A DNA stretch of 64,000 nucleotides from Dendrophyllia cribrosa (Eukaryota > Cnidaria > Anthozoa > Scleractinia > Dendrophylliidae). The DNA lies in contig JAJLRJ010000013.1 in NCBI GenBank assembly GCA_024195265.1, positions 9,523,832 to 9,587,831 of the forward strand, read 5' to 3'. A program made the translations under genes and the position numbers. Under the pieces are notes generated by a model, which had not been told where the DNA came from, did not search any database, and was given only the letters and a program-made list of their open reading frames with translations. Of the stretch, positions 32,601 to 45,871 are shown in pieces (the stretch's first letter is position 1; each line of letters opens with the position of its first letter).

Positions 32601-34348
32601 TCATCCCCGAGATTCCGATGCAGCTGACAATTCAATGAGGTAAAGAAAGTCTCTATTTAAGGTATCAAGGCATCATTAAGGCATCCTGTCAAGGTGCACA
32701 GACTGACGGAGAATGAAAGGTTTCTGGAAGATTGTCATGTGAAAATGCGAGTTTGCCAACTTAAGTTTGCCGTGTGAAGGTGGCATTATGAATCACTTGT
32801 AAAAATTGCTTTATGTATTTGGCATTATTGTTAAGATAATAAAATAAAAATAATGATAATGATAAGATAACAACTTTACAAAAAATTTTGAATGGCAGAA
32901 TGTCAGTTTATTTTGTATACATGGCCAATATCTTTTGAATGTTGTCTCTCTGACTGGCTGGCTGAAGATATACAGAGAAATGAACAAAATAATAGGAAAA
33001 TGTACAGTTGCTTCACCTTAAATTTTATCCGAGCTGCAAATTGTTTTGATTTGAACGTTTTGAAAGAAAAATTGATAAAATTTTCAAAATTCGTTTTTTT
33101 TTATTTTTTATAAATGCACTGATTTTGTGCTAGTATAGAGACTTGGAGCATTGGTTATCTTCCTCATTAAGTCGCTTGTAATCTACACTGCTTTAACATA
33201 ATGCAATCTAACAAAAAATAACCTACTCATACAGGAAGATTTCTAGCTGTTCCAAGTCAACTCAAAATGCTATGAAATTAAGATTTCTTTATTTGGCAAT
33301 TGATCAAATTCATGTGGGACTTGGTGCAAGACAAATGCAGACTGCCGACCTAGAAGAGTTAGGTTGCAGCTTGGTTCAGGGAAGAGGTACAGGATTTATA
33401 GTGAGTGCTAGTGTGAAAAAGAAAGAATATTAAAGGTTAGGTTTACAGTAAAGGTTATAATTAGGAATTAGGGTTAGGAGATTAGGATTCACCAGTTAGG
33501 TTTTAGATTAAGGAGAAGTCTGTAGTCTGCATAATTGTCTTGCACTGAGTCTTGCACCTGATTGAAATACTAAAAAAAAATTAAGCCTTTGGCACTGTTG
33601 AGTAAACAACCGGAAGAGTGACCAAGAACAGAAAATGTCAAAGCTGAATTGAAATCGAAATTTTGAACAAATTTTTACCAAAAATGTCCAAAGTTCGTTT
33701 TCTCTGCTGACTGAGTTAAAAATCAGTTTCCTACATTTTTGCCACACACATACTGCCTTCAAGTCTTCATTTTACAACTTCTACAACAGGTTGCATCTTT
33801 ATAATTTTATAGTGCAAGGTTAGTGTAATATTAAGTCTCGTGTAATAAAATAAAAGATGTTGGCAGAGTTGTTTGTGGTGCTTCGTTTTGTTTTATTTTT
33901 TGCTACCCCAGCCAGGGAAAAAGGGTAACCTTGTCCTTTTGGCCTTCTTCGCTTTCAAAATGGTGGGCTGGGCGCCGAAACCCATTTAACAAAATGCTCT
34001 AAAAAATCCTGGGTCACTTTGTTGCGTGAAATACGATGAAATGTCTTTGTATAGTTTGAACAAAGGTTTGAAATTGCCAGAAAACAAACGTGGCTACCAG
34101 TCCCTGAAAATAATGCACCGAAACTTGAAACATATTTTAACACCAGATACTACCGCTTCAAATTCCCACCTCTGGTATGACTGGTATGGCCTTTCACGTA
34201 GAAAATTCCCGACTCCCTGGGCACAGAATGTTCAAATGTCCGGGGCGGAAGGGGGGCGGAAGGGGAGATGTTGATGTTTTCGAATTGATTGGCACATTAT
34301 CTCCTAAAATGCCCTTTAATTGTGCGTCACGTGACAATTAATAGAGGT
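29693..34348. other. No gene seen over about 4.6 kb
   Basis: AT-rich DNA with a CCACAACCCAACCC-type low-complexity repeat at about 31118-31270 and a partial TAAGGACGTTCC end near 30638, perhaps a truncated relative of the element at 27994. ORFs of up to 91 codons show no domain. Confidence 0.45.
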
Positions 34349-34655
34349 TTTCCTCAGACCGTGAAACAGTTTCTAATAGAAACGTTTGAATGCAGAGATC
34401 CACACAACGCGTAAGTAAAAATCACTGGTTCGGTTCTGCCGGATCTCGTTAATGAAGAGATGCTTGAGCCAGACGTCACTGAACGCCCAAGCCCTGGCTC
34501 TAAGGCAATGGGCAGCTTACTTTTTGCCGTTAAGCCTGCCTTTGCATTCAGTTTGACTAAGTTTCTAGTAGTAAGTGTATAATAGTCAAATAGACAATGG
34601 AAATCGGATCTTCTATTAAACCTCTATTAGTGTCTATTTCACGGTCTGAGGAAAA
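34349..34655. mobile_element. Small foldback element
   Basis: TTTTCCTCAGACCGTGAAA at 34349 and TTTCACGGTCTGAGGAAAA ending at 34655, with further pairing (CTAATAG / CTATTAG). No coding capacity. Confidence 0.65.
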
Positions 34656-34809
34656 TCACTCTACTCCACGATTCTTAGAGTGTTTTGGCAGGCTTGTTGT
34701 GGGGTTTCCGCGCCCGGGTAGTAAGTTCGTGTTCCAGTACACTAATTATAAAAGTAAAAATCAGCAACAATATCATCTCTTAAACCATCACCAATCACAA
34801 CTACACGTC

Positions 34810-37800
34810 ATCCAACGTTGCTAGACATCATCCAACATCACCAGGCAACATACAGCATCACTAGGCATCCAACGTAAATAGGCATCATCCAACGTTACTA
34901 GGCATCATCCAACGTTACTTGGCATCATCTAACATCGCTAGGCATCATACAGCATCACTAGACATCATCCAACGTTACTAGGCGTCATCCAACGTCACTA
35001 GGCATCATCCAACGTAAATAGACATCATACAATTAAGTTGGGCATCATCCAACATCACTCGGCATCATACACCATCACAAGGCTTCATCCAACGTAAATA
35101 GGCATCATCCACCATCACTAGGCATCATCAAACGTAACTAGGCATCATCAAACGTAACTAGGCATCATCCAACATCACTAGACATCATCCAACATCCCCA
35201 GGCATCATCTAACATCACTAGGCATCATCCCATGTAACTAGACATTATCCAACATCACTAGACATCATCCAACATCCCCAGGCATCATCCAACGTAACTA
35301 CACATCATCCAACATCACTAGGCATCATCCAACGTAACTCGACATTATCCAACATCACTAGACATCATCCAACATAACTAGGCATCATCCAACATAACCA
35401 GGCATCATCTACCGTAACTAGACGTCATCCAACATCACTAGGCATAATCCAACGTACCTAGGCATCATCCAACGTAACAAGGCATCATCCAACATCACTG
35501 TGCATCATCCAACGTAACTAGGTATCATCCACGTTAACTATACATCATCTAACATCACTAGGCATCATCGAACGTAACTAGACATCATTCAACATCACTA
35601 AGCATCATCCAGCATTACTAAACATCATCCAGCGTAACTAGACATCACTAGGCATTATCTAGCATAGCTGGGCATCATCCAACGTAACTAGGTATCATCC
35701 ACGTTAACTATACATCATCTAACATCACTAGGCATCATCGAATGTAACTAGACATCATTCAACATCACTAAGCATCATCCAGCATTACTAAACATCATCC
35801 AGCGTAACTAGACATCACTAGGCATTATCTAGCATAGCTGGGCATCATCCAACGTACCTACACATCATCCAACATCACCAGGCATCATCCAGCATCACTT
35901 GGCATCATCCAACGTAAATAGACATCATACAACGTAACTGGGCATCATTCAACATCACTCGGCATCATACAGCATCACTGGGCATCATCCAATGTAGCTA
36001 GGCATCATCCAACATCACTAGGCATTATCCAACGTAACTACACATACTCCAACACCACTAGGCACCATCCAACGTAACTAGACATCATACAGCATCACTA
36101 GGCATCATCCAACGTCACTAGGCATTATCCAACGTAACTAAACATCATCCAACATCACCAGTTATCATCCAACGTAACTATACATCGTGCAACATCATCA
36201 GGCATCATCCACCGTAACTAGGCATCATCCAACATCACTAGGCATCATCCAATGTAACTAACTATACATCATCCAACATCACCAGGCATCATACAGCATC
36301 ACTAGGCATCATCCAATTAACTAGGCATCATCCAACATCACTAGGCATCATCCAACGTAACTAAACATCATCCAACATCACTAGACATCATCCAACATCA
36401 CCAGTTATCATCCAACGTAACTAGACATCATCCAACATCATCAGGCTTCATCTACCGTAACTAGGCATCATCTAACATCACCTGGCATTATCCAACGTAA
36501 CTAAACATCGTCCAACATCACTAGACATCATCCAACATCACCCGTTATCATCCAACGTAACCAGACATCATCCAACATCATCAGGCATCATCCACCGTAA
36601 CTAGGCATCATCCAACATCAGCTGGCATCATCCAACGTAACTAAACATCATCCAACGTAACTAAACATCATCCAACATCACTAGGCATCATCCAACGTAA
36701 CTCGACATTATCCAACATTACTAGGCATCATCCAGAGTAACTAGGCATTATCCAACATCACTAGACATCATTCAACATCACCAGACATCATCCAACATCA
36801 CTAGACATCATTCAACATCACCAGACATCATCCAACATCACTAGGCATCATCCAACGAAACTAGACATCATCCAATATCAATAGGCATGATCCAACGTAA
36901 CTCGACATTATCTAACATCACTAGGCATCATCCAACGTAACTAAGTATTATCCAACATCACTAGGCATCATCCAACATCACTAGGCATTATCCAACGTAA
37001 CTCGACATTATCCAACATCACTAGACATCATCTAACATCACCAGGCATCATCCAACGTAACTAGACATCATCCAACATCAGTAGGTATCATCCAATGAAA
37101 CTATGCGTTATCCAACATCACTAGGCATCATCCAACGTAACTAGACCTCATCCAGCATCACCACGCATCAACCAACGTAACTAGACATCATCCAAAATCA
37201 CCAAGCATCTTCCACCGTAACTAGACGTCATCCAACATCACCAGGCATAATCCAACGTACCTAGGCATCATCCAACGTAACTAGACATCATCCAACATCT
37301 CTTGGCTCCAACGTAACTAGGCACCATCCAATTTAAATAGACATCATCTAGCATCACTATGCATCATCCAACGTAACTACATATTATCCAACATCACCAG
37401 GCATCATCTAACGTAACTAGATATCCAGCATCACCAGGCATCATCTAACGTATCTATACATCATCCAACTTCACTTGGCATTATCTAGCATCACTAGGCA
37501 TCATTCAACATCACTAGCCATCATCCAGCATCACTAGACATCATCCAACTTAACTAGACATCATCCAACATCACTAGACATCATCTAACATCACTTTACA
37601 TCACCTGCCATCACTTGGCATCATCGAGCGTAACTATACATCATCTAACATCACTAGACATCAACTCCCATCACTAGACATCACCTACCATCGCTAGGCA
37701 TCATCTACCATCACTAGGCATCATCTAACGTCACTGGGCATCATCTACCATTGCTAGGCACCATACAACGTACCTTACATCATCCAACGTAACTAGACAA

Positions 37801-37860
37801 CATCTAACATCACTAGACATCATCCAGCATCACTAGAGATCATCCAGCATCACTTTGCAT
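34810..37860. repeat. 20-bp minisatellite array 1 (about 150 units)
   Basis: Unit CATCATCCAACATCACTAGG and variant CATCATCCAACGTAACTAGG. The two variants often alternate, giving a 40-bp higher-order period. A block around 35500-35640 recurs at about 35685-35830, showing local duplication. It directly abuts the BEL/Pao remnant. The reverse complement of the same unit forms array 2 at 52284-54503. Confidence 0.95.
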
Positions 37861-37861
37861 T

Positions 37862-39303
37862 AGAGGAGACCTGGTGAGAACCGATGATGATTGGCAGGAA
37901 TGGGAATTTCGTCAACTGGTCTTGGCCCTCAGAAAGTGGACAGAAAGAAACCTGCAGAAGCAGGACGACAGAGCCGTGGAAAAGCCTTCTTTAGGAGTCC
38001 AACCATTTATCCAGGCCAAGCAGCAAGAAACGAAGTCTAAACCATGCGTTTATTCTGAAGAGAGCGGACACAGACCTAACGATTGCGGCAAAGTTGCTTC
38101 TGTGGCGGAGTGAAAGAAAGTACTCATTGAGAAACAGCTGTGCTTCAACTGTGCTGGTACCAAGCACAAAGCTTTCGAATGTGGCAGTCAAGTGGGTTGC
38201 CTATTATGCAAACGAAGACATCATTCATCAATTTGTGACAGGGGATCAACAGAACACATGCCAGTAGCGACTGGAGATACAACAGTTACTTACCCGGTGG
38301 TAGTGGTGAATGTCGAAGCAATGAAGTGCCGGGCGCTGCTGCAAGATTTCCCCATCTGCAAGGTGTCATCATGGACGATACAGACGAGAAGGCAGAACTC
38401 CCGATACATCTAATACTTGGAGCCAGCGAATATGCGCGAGTGAAAGTAAACAGCATGCCACGAATCGGTAAACCGGGGGAGCCAATAGCGGAGCTAACTC
38501 GTTTTTGATGGACAATGATGTTCCCTGGGAAAGAAGTAGACTTGATCAACATGTTCTTGATACAGGCTTTCTTTTGTGATTACGAAAACCTCTGCAGACT
38601 TGATGTGTTAGGCCTAGAAGATACGAAAGTGGGAGACCAAGTAATCGTTTATGAAGAATTCAAAGAGCAGTTGAAGAGAATTCCACAAGGGTGGTACGAA
38701 GTTGATTTACCTTGGAAGGGCAATCATCCTCCTTTACTCAACAACGAAGCAGGAAGTTTGAAGAGACTTAATGCACTCACTAAGAGATTGGAAAAACAAC
38801 CGGGGATGCTTGAACGGTATGATTCCATGATTTAGGATCAGCTAGCCCAAGGTATCGTGGAGCGTGTGGAAAGTGAAGCAAAAGAGAGAGAATTTTACAT
38901 ACCGCATAAACCAGTCATCCGGGAAACAGCTGAAAGTACCAAGTTACGCATTGTCAATGATGCATCTGCAAAAGCAAGTGAAAAGGCCCCATCCTTGAAT
39001 GAATGCCTCGAGATCGGACAACCGACTCAAATCCAGCTATGGAGCGTCCTGGTGAGAAATCGTTTCCATCCCGTAGCTATCTCAGGTGATCTAAAGCAAG
39101 CATTTCTCCAAGTTCGAATCTGGGAACCAGACAGAGATGTGATGCGGTTTTGTAACACCCAGGAATTGCTCCTGTTATATGCTTTTTATTCACTCAACAA
39201 ACGATGCACTCGATGCGATCGCTACACGTGTCTCAGAACTATCCCACTGCGCATGTCCGCACTTAGACTAAAGTCTTACTGTGGGGGGAGACCACAGTTC
39301 TAA
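37862..39303 (+). pseudogene. BEL/Pao retrotransposon gag-pol remnant
   Basis: Broken frames in order. A gag end (WEFRQLVLALRKWTER) leads to zinc knuckles (CFNCAGTKHKAFECGS, CLLCKRRHHSSIC), then the Pao-type peptidase region (YPVVVVNVEAMKCRALL, LILGASEYARVK), then the RT N-terminal half (REFYIPHKPVIRE, KLRIVNDASAKAS, AISGDLKQAFLQV). In-frame stops (for example after SVAE near 38113 and at 38507) and frame changes show it is dead. The 3' half of pol and the LTRs are missing; it ends near the neighbouring Gypsy element. Confidence 0.8.
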
Positions 39304-39793
39304 ACATCTTACATATACTCCCCCTCTAGAAAAAAAATGTTTTCCACGACATTGAAGGGACAAAAAGTGTCCAAGTGACAAAGTTTGAAACGGCAGGGAA
39401 AAAATGACTAGAATATCAATAAATATATATGTCCAACGAGGGTCATGTCAAGCACTATTGCAGAAACAAAGTCTATCACTAGTTCATCATGTGTTCTGTC
39501 CAGGGCATCCAGCTTGGCAGCATGAATGGGGCAGGGCACCAAGGTGTCACCCAGTGTGCTGAATAAGGCCACTGACGGTGTGGTAGAACAACTGGAAGTG
39601 GCCAAGTACTTGAAACAACACTATATGGCCACTCAACCATAGGGTTTTGCTGGTTGGGATCAGTTGTGCAAGCATACACCGATGGCTGACCAATGGTATC
39701 ATACGTGATGCGTCTAGGCGACTGTCTCGCTCGCTGGGATCGTTGTCGTCCTTGTTGTGCTCCATCTGTTGCACTGGAAGCAGCCTGTCCTCT

Positions 39794-42700
39794 CTACACA
39801 TCAAACTGATTTGGGTCTAGTTCGGACTCATCATCACTGTCGCTTGAATCACTGGCATCATCCAGTCGGTCATGTCTCTGTGGAAGGCTACATGTAGGCC
39901 CTGAATTAGGCAGGTGGACGACAGCAGGGGCCGAGTGTTCCACTGGTAGGAAATTGCAGGGTAGGAGGAGGTTCCTGTGAACCGTTCGTGTACGACCTCG
40001 CTGGTTCTCTGGCTGAACTTCATACACTGGCAGGTCACCAACTTTCCTTCTCTCCACATGAACATGGTCTTCCCAGTGTGCCCTGAGTTTTCCAGACCCT
40101 CCCCTTTCTCTGAGGTTGCGTACTAGGACCTTGTCGCCTGGCTCAAGAACAGCGGTGTTGGTTCTTTGATCATACAACTCCTTATTCTTGGACGCCAGTT
40201 GTTGTGAACGTTGTTGTGCCAGCTGATATGCCTCAGTCATAACTGTTTTCCATCTCTTTGCATATTCTGGGTGGCTTGTAGGCGTGGGACATTCATTAAG
40301 GCCAAACATCAGATCCACTGGGATTCGTGGGTGGCGGCCAAATAGCAAGAAGAAGGGTGAGTACCCTGTTGCGTCATTCCTTGTACTATTATAAGCATGC
40401 ACCATCTTGTTGACATGGTCCTTCCACCTGGATTTCTGTGATTCTGGAAGAGTGCGTAGCATGGCAAGGAGGGTTTTGTTGAACCTTTCCGCCTGGCCAT
40501 TCCTTTGTGGGTGGTATGGTGTTGTGCGGGTCCTGATGGCTCCACGGTATTTTTCTAAACAATGGAATAGTTTGTTCTCAAACTCACGGCCCTGGTCATG
40601 GTGAATCCGATGGGAGATTCCAAAGCGGGGGATAAATCATTGAACAGTTTCTCTGTAGCTGTTCGAGTTGACTTGGTCAGCTGGGTACAGTATTCTTGGG
40701 CATATCGTGGAAAATGATCAACAATCACAAGAATATATTCATATCCTCCACTACTTGGCTCCAGATGCAGGAAATCGATAGAAATCAGTTCAAATGGAGC
40801 AGAGGAAGTAAGGTGATGCAAGGGAGCTTTGTTGGCACAGTTGGGTTTCTTCTGTTTCAGGCAACTACAGCTTCTTGTACAATAAAGTTCTATATCTTGT
40901 TGCATTCGTGGCCAGAAAAATCTGTCTCGAGCAAGTTGAAACACCCGACTGGAACCAAGGTGGCCCATTTCATTATGGAGTTGTTCCAGGACTGTGTGCC
41001 GATACTTCTGTGGTAATACATGCTGAAGTTTATCTCCCTTGCTTCTTCGTAAGATCTGGTCTTCACCCAGTGTGAGTCGTTCCCATTCCCGCATGAGCAC
41101 TCTCGTGCCTGGTGTTTCTCCTCTGTGTTCCAGTCTTGTAGGTCGTCTTCCTTTAATCTTGTAGGCTACTACTCTTCCGATGTCTCGATCAGCTCGTTGG
41201 TCATAGCGTAGTTGTCCATCATCTACTCTCTGTATGCCGGTAGAACTGAGGGCTTCCGTGTCATGAATATCCTGATTAACGAGCTCAATGTTCATTGTTA
41301 CTGAGGATATCCATGTTACATCCCCTTTCAGCCTTGATTTCACCATGTTAATGCAAGTTCTTATGGTTTCTTGAGAGGAGGACGCCGTGCACTGGTTCAT
41401 AAAGCTGTCAATGTCTCGTGGCATTCTGGACAAAGCATCGGCATCACCATTGGCTTTCCCAGGCCTGTATTTGATGTCAAACTGGAAATCGGCCAGTTCA
41501 GCCACCCAGCGATGACCGGTCGCATTAAGGCGAGCTGATGTCAATATATATGTCAAGGGATTATTATCTGTATAAACTGTGAATCCTGGAGAATAGTAAA
41601 GATAATCACGAAATTGTTCACAGACTGCCCACTTAAGAGCAAGAAACTCGAGTTTGCCAGCGTGTAAGTGATAGCCCTTTTCTGCTGAGGTCAAGGTCCT
41701 TGATCCATAGCCAATAACACGCATGATTCCCTTTTGTCGTTGATAAAGAACAGCGCCCAGTCCCTTAGCAGAGGCATCAGTATGGAGAATAAATGGTTCT
41801 TTGTAATCCGTGTATGCTAAGATGGGTGACTGTACCAAACAGGTGATGAGGTGTTCTAATGTTTGTTGGTGTACATTAGTCCATACAACTGGTATCTTAG
41901 ATGACTGCTGGCCCTTTCGTATGCCCTTCAGTCGAGGATGGGTAGTGGGTGCATTTGTCTTGTTACCATTTTCATTACTATCCTTTAACAGGTCAAACAG
42001 TGGTTTGGCAACGCGAGCAAAGTCCGGTATGTAACGACGGTAGTAACCCATTAAGCCTAACAGTCTGCGGACATCACCAAGACATTCTGGTGACGAGTCC
42101 TTAAGTTTAGTCACTGCCTCCACGTTTGCTGGGTCTGGGCGGTATCCTTGTTCCGATACAATGCTACCCAAGTAGTGCACATTTCTACGAAACAACTTAC
42201 ATTTCCGAGGCTTCAACTTGACACCCTTTGATTTGAGGCGTTGTAGTACCTTTCTGATATGCTCAACGTGTTCTTCAAATGAACGACTAAACACAATGAT
42301 GTCATCTAAGTAGGGAATACAGATTTCATCGCGTAGTCCATCTAAACAGCTCTCCATAAAGCGGTGGAAGAAGGCTGGGGCATTCATTAATCCAAACGGT
42401 GTTCGGATCCACTCATACAGTCCCCATGGTGTGATAAAAGCTGTAAGATGGCGACTGTCAGGACTAATGGTACCTTGGTGGTAAGCTTTCCCTTGATCGA
42501 GAGTAGAAAACCAGCTGTTACCTCCTAACTTATCCAATGTCTTCTGGACACGGGCAAGGGGTGTCGATCTGGTGTTGTTCTTTGATTCAGTTCCCGAAAG
42601 TCTACGCACAGTCTGAGTTCACCGTCTTTCTTGCGTACACACACTACAGGGGACGAATATGACGACTTAGACTTCCGTATCCAATTTCGATTCAGAAGAT

Positions 42701-43770
42701 CTTCGATGTACCTCTTCACTTCAGGAAATAAGGGGCATGGGATGGCTGTGTATGTCTTCTGAACTGGCCTGTCATCTGATAGCCTGATGGGCATTTCAAG
42801 GTCATCAATATAGCCAATATCCTCTTCACTTGAAGAAAATGCTTCAGCCTCTTCTTGTAGTAATTTAGTTGCAATGTCACGCTGTCGAGGAGACAGTCCG
42901 CACAGGTCAACTTCAGAGATCCATCCACTTTCTGCAGGTGGAACAATATCTCTTGGTTCATCAGGTTCACTGTGGAGAGGGGCAACATGGTTGGCGATCT
43001 CACTACATCGGCTAATATTGGTTGATTGATGATCCTGACAAGACTCTGGAGACTCTCGAAGTCTGACTTCTAAAGGAGTCCAATCTGGAGTCTTCCAAGG
43101 ACGGTATGCTGCCTCAATATTATTTGATGGTTGGAAGAATTGAACACAGGAATGCGGACTTTGAAAGAGGAACCTTGTGAAATCGAGAGCAGGGTTTCTT
43201 GGAGCTCTAACCCTGATGGCCATTGGGACTCTTCATCAGGCTCGAACGTCACTGGAGTTTGTCGTGCAATGTAGCCTGTATTTGCACGGCAGGGTACATA
43301 CACAGTACAACCCTTTGGGATCACAATATCACGTTTGCACGATCTAATGCTGCACAGTTCACTAGCACTCGAGGAAGATAGAAACTTTACCAGTGTTTCA
43401 GCCTTGGTCTCATCAACATTATCAAAGCTGGAGACAACACACTGTATGTCTGCATGCTTGCCTGCTTCAGTAGGTGATTTCAAAGTTGCACCTGTCACTA
43501 CCTCTTCTATGACATTGTATCCTATAAGCGGTGACTCCAGCTTCTCTTTTTTGACTAGGAAAGGAACAGTCAGATAATGGTCTGCCTCTGCGTTTAGCAG
43601 GTGGAATTTCAGTTCAACCCAGCCCTCATATGGTATTATCGTACCATTTGCTGCACGAAGTTCAATTCTTTCATCCAGCAAGTTCTCAATTGGTTGTACA
43701 TTTTCATCCGGTAAATTTTGAGCTAATCGAAGGGTAGAAATGATGGAAACTTGGGCTCCCGTATCCTACA
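39794..43770 (-). pseudogene. pol: Gypsy pol: protease, RT, RNase H, integrase
   Basis: The aspartic protease starts DTGAQVSIIS (about 43750), preceded by a stop. A protease/linker ORF spans 43070-43681. RT begins at 42525-43223 ([22 protein letters not shown]) and continues, after a frame change near 42540-42600, at 40555-42609 with YLDDIIVFS (catalytic YLDD). RNase H of the Ty3 type follows ([26 protein letters not shown]), then the zinc-binding and core domains of integrase ([23 protein letters not shown]). The integrase core is broken near 40630, and its C-terminal part is the open frame 39794-40462 (GYSPFFLLFGRHPRIPVDL). Order RT, RNase H, integrase fixes Gypsy rather than Copia. Confidence 0.85.
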
Positions 43771-43906
43771 ATGCATCAGTTTTGACATCATTAATATGAC
43801 AGTGTACCATGCATCTCTTGCCCATAAGTTTTGTAACAGTGGCATGTTGCTTTGGAGTTAGGTGACTGCCATAAACATGTTGATCTGTACTGTCTCCACC
43901 TCCATA

Positions 43907-44206
43907 TTAGAGACCTTGATCATGTGACATTAAATGATTGATTGCCTTGCATAGAGGTTTATGTTCCAGCCACTGCGACCGCTGACAAGTTCTTGAACAG
44001 TACTTAACGGCATGACATCCTTCACATTCTTTAAATTCACTCTCTGATTCGACAGCTTGGCAGGTGTTGCAATGACGCAGGGACGAATGTTGATTTGAAG
44101 GCCCGGCTACTCCCTGTCCCGTGGTCGTAGCCCCCACCGGTTTCCCGACATTGGCCCTTGGACATTCTTGCGGCATCCCCTGGCATATTGTTCTGTACTG
44201 CCACAA
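43907..44206 (-). pseudogene. MYND zinc finger within the Gypsy element
   Basis: CNTCQAVESESEFKECEGC, then AVKYCSRTCQRSQWLEHKPLC: the complete MYND pattern (C-x2-C ... C-x2-C ... YC-x3-CQ ... W-x2-H-x3-C). It lies between gag and protease in the same orientation and is likely part of the element's polyprotein. MYND fingers bind proline-rich peptides, so a host-factor or targeting role is possible. A stop follows at 43907. Confidence 0.75.
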
Positions 44207-45051
44207 CGAAAACAGTGATCACACCGTGTGAGGTTTCCAGTCCTCTTGCACTCCTGACATGCAGGCAATCGCCCTCTGTCCTGCCTTGGCTGAGAATATG
44301 GCTTCTGATTGGCAGCAATAGTACTCATAGCCTCTCGTAGTGATGCAACTTCGGCGACCTGATCAACAAGCCCTTTTCCCCGTTCCTTTGGGGTGTCCTT
44401 TATCTGTTGGTCACCAGTATCTGGGGTAAGGACTTGATTGCAGGTTACTTTGGACCCACGCTGCTTTTCGCCCGACAGAAATTTCATTTTGCGTTCTTGT
44501 TCCGCTGAGGCAGCAATGTTCAGTTCTTTGATCAACTCTTCGTCGGATACAGATGGTTTTTGAGGTAAGGGACACATTTTGATCCTCACAACATCATCCT
44601 GTAGGCCAGTTTCAAGGCAATGAAGGAATAAACTCTGCACTAATTGACGATCATACTTGATTGTCACATCAGCCTCTTTTGAAGCGAACAAGATCTTCTG
44701 ACGCAACTCCAGTGCTTTCATTAGAAATGTCTGTGGCTCCTCCTTTGGGGACTGGGTGAGAGAAGCAAGTTGCTGGTATAACTCTGTGGCATTGCTCTCC
44801 CTAAAGTGGGAGCGTAAGATTTGTCTAAGTCTGGCCAATGTAAGCTCTGGAGTTGACTCTAAATAAGACCGCAGTGGCATACAAGGGCTGATAGCTCGAA
44901 TTACAGCATCAATGATTTCGTTCTCTTGATAGCCCTTTGCGAGTGCGGACTCGATCTGCCTTACAAGGCTGATAAACGACAATTTGTCTTCAGCTCCCGG
45001 TGCACCAATTTGGCCCCTGATTTTGAATTCCCGGCGAAACAGTTTATTCAT
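44107..45051 (-). CDS. gag: Gypsy gag-like polyprotein N-terminal ORF
   Basis: A 314-residue open frame. A capsid-like helical region (FRREFKIRGQIG..., LARLRQILRSHFRE, SPKEEPQTFLMKALELR) is followed by a CCHC-type knuckle CFRCGSTEQYARGC in which the expected His is Gln, so zinc binding is doubtful. The downstream MYND-finger ORF is in the -1 frame relative to this one and overlaps it (43907-44206). In an active relative this could be a frameshift junction, but the element is degraded, so it may simply be mutation. Confidence 0.7.
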   Translation of the reverse strand: MNKLFRREFKIRGQIGAPGAEDKLSFISLVRQIESALAKGYQENEIIDAVIRAISPCMPLRSYLESTPELTLARLRQILRSHFRESNATELYQQLASLTQSPKEEPQTFLMKALELRQKILFASKEADVTIKYDRQLVQSLFLHCLETGLQDDVVRIKMCPLPQKPSVSDEELIKELNIAASAEQERKMKFLSGEKQRGSKVTCNQVLTPDTGDQQIKDTPKERGKGLVDQVAEVASLREAMSTIAANQKPYSQPRQDRGRLPACQECKRTGNLTRCDHCFRCGSTEQYARGCRKNVQGPMSGNRWGLRPRDRE

Positions 45052-45773
45052 GTCAACTGGGACCCACTAGCTGTCTTACCTCCACTGTTTCCCTCTGGGT
45101 TGACCAAACTAGAGTTGGATTCATGCACTTGATGTGAAGCCAATATTTCTGTATGTTCGGTTTGATCTTTCGAGTTGGGGGGATAGAGTACCGAAGTGTG
45201 ACGTCACACTTGTGAAATTATGGGATTTGATTAGATATTCGGAAAGGGCATGACGAAAAATGCCCGCTTGCCAAAAATCAGCATCTTATTGCAATATGGG
45301 GGTGAGATATTGGCACCGTTATGCTCTGATGACTCCATACAAACCTTTCTAATTTTTGCCTTGGTTCATTACGTAATGCAGTGACTGCTCGAGAGCAGAT
45401 GAAAGCTATAGCTAGCGCTAAAGACGACGACGATTGATTTGACTAAATGAACGTTCAATGAGACATCGTGTTTTGTTCGCTGATCTCTAGAAACATTCAG
45501 TTTTAAATATGTATTTGCCCATACGCTTAGTCAAATAGGGGGAGTATATGGAGAACTTAGGTGATTGTGTGACGCTTGCGTGACTGAATGAACTTTGATT
45601 GGATCTGTCAAGATCTGTCAACTGATAGCTGTCTAGTTTACTCTGTAATCATGTGTAATTTTAGACTTAGGAACCCTAGCGTGGGAAGAAAAGGTTGTTG
45701 TGTAATCACTTGTGATCGGAGAGCATTAAACAGGATTGTGACAGTTCTCATGCGTCTGTTTTTGTCGAGATCT
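45052..45773. other. No gene seen; probable LTR or leader of the Gypsy element
   Basis: Region upstream (minus-strand sense) of gag. GGGGGAGTATATGGAG at about 45536 resembles GGGGGAGTATATGTAAG near the element's other end (reverse complement at about 39315-39330), hinting at LTR edges, but I could not align full LTRs. Confidence 0.35.
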
Positions 45774-45871
45774 TTAAAGGGACACTGTCACGAGAGCGCA
45801 TGCGCGAGTTTTTCGAATCGAAACTTGAAAAGTTCAGCCTGAATTTTTCAAGTTGAACCGCCAATTTCAAA

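Larger units (their letters stand above)
39330..45060 (-). mobile_element. Ty3/Gypsy-type LTR retrotransposon, degraded
   Basis: A gag, MYND, protease, RT, RNase H, integrase order on the minus strand. A purine-rich CTAGAGGGGGAG (minus strand, near 39330) may be the polypurine tract. I could not define both LTRs. Several frame changes and a stop just before the protease DTGA motif show it is inactive. Confidence 0.8.

Noticed and set aside
34810..37860. Repeat array as a CRISPR array
   Set aside because: Units are contiguous 20-mers without unique spacers, with no cas genes, in an animal-type genome. It is a minisatellite.
44107..44260. Programmed -1 frameshift between Gypsy gag and the MYND frame
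   Set aside because: The frames fit a -1 relation, but I found no convincing slippery heptamer with a stem, and the element has many other breaks.
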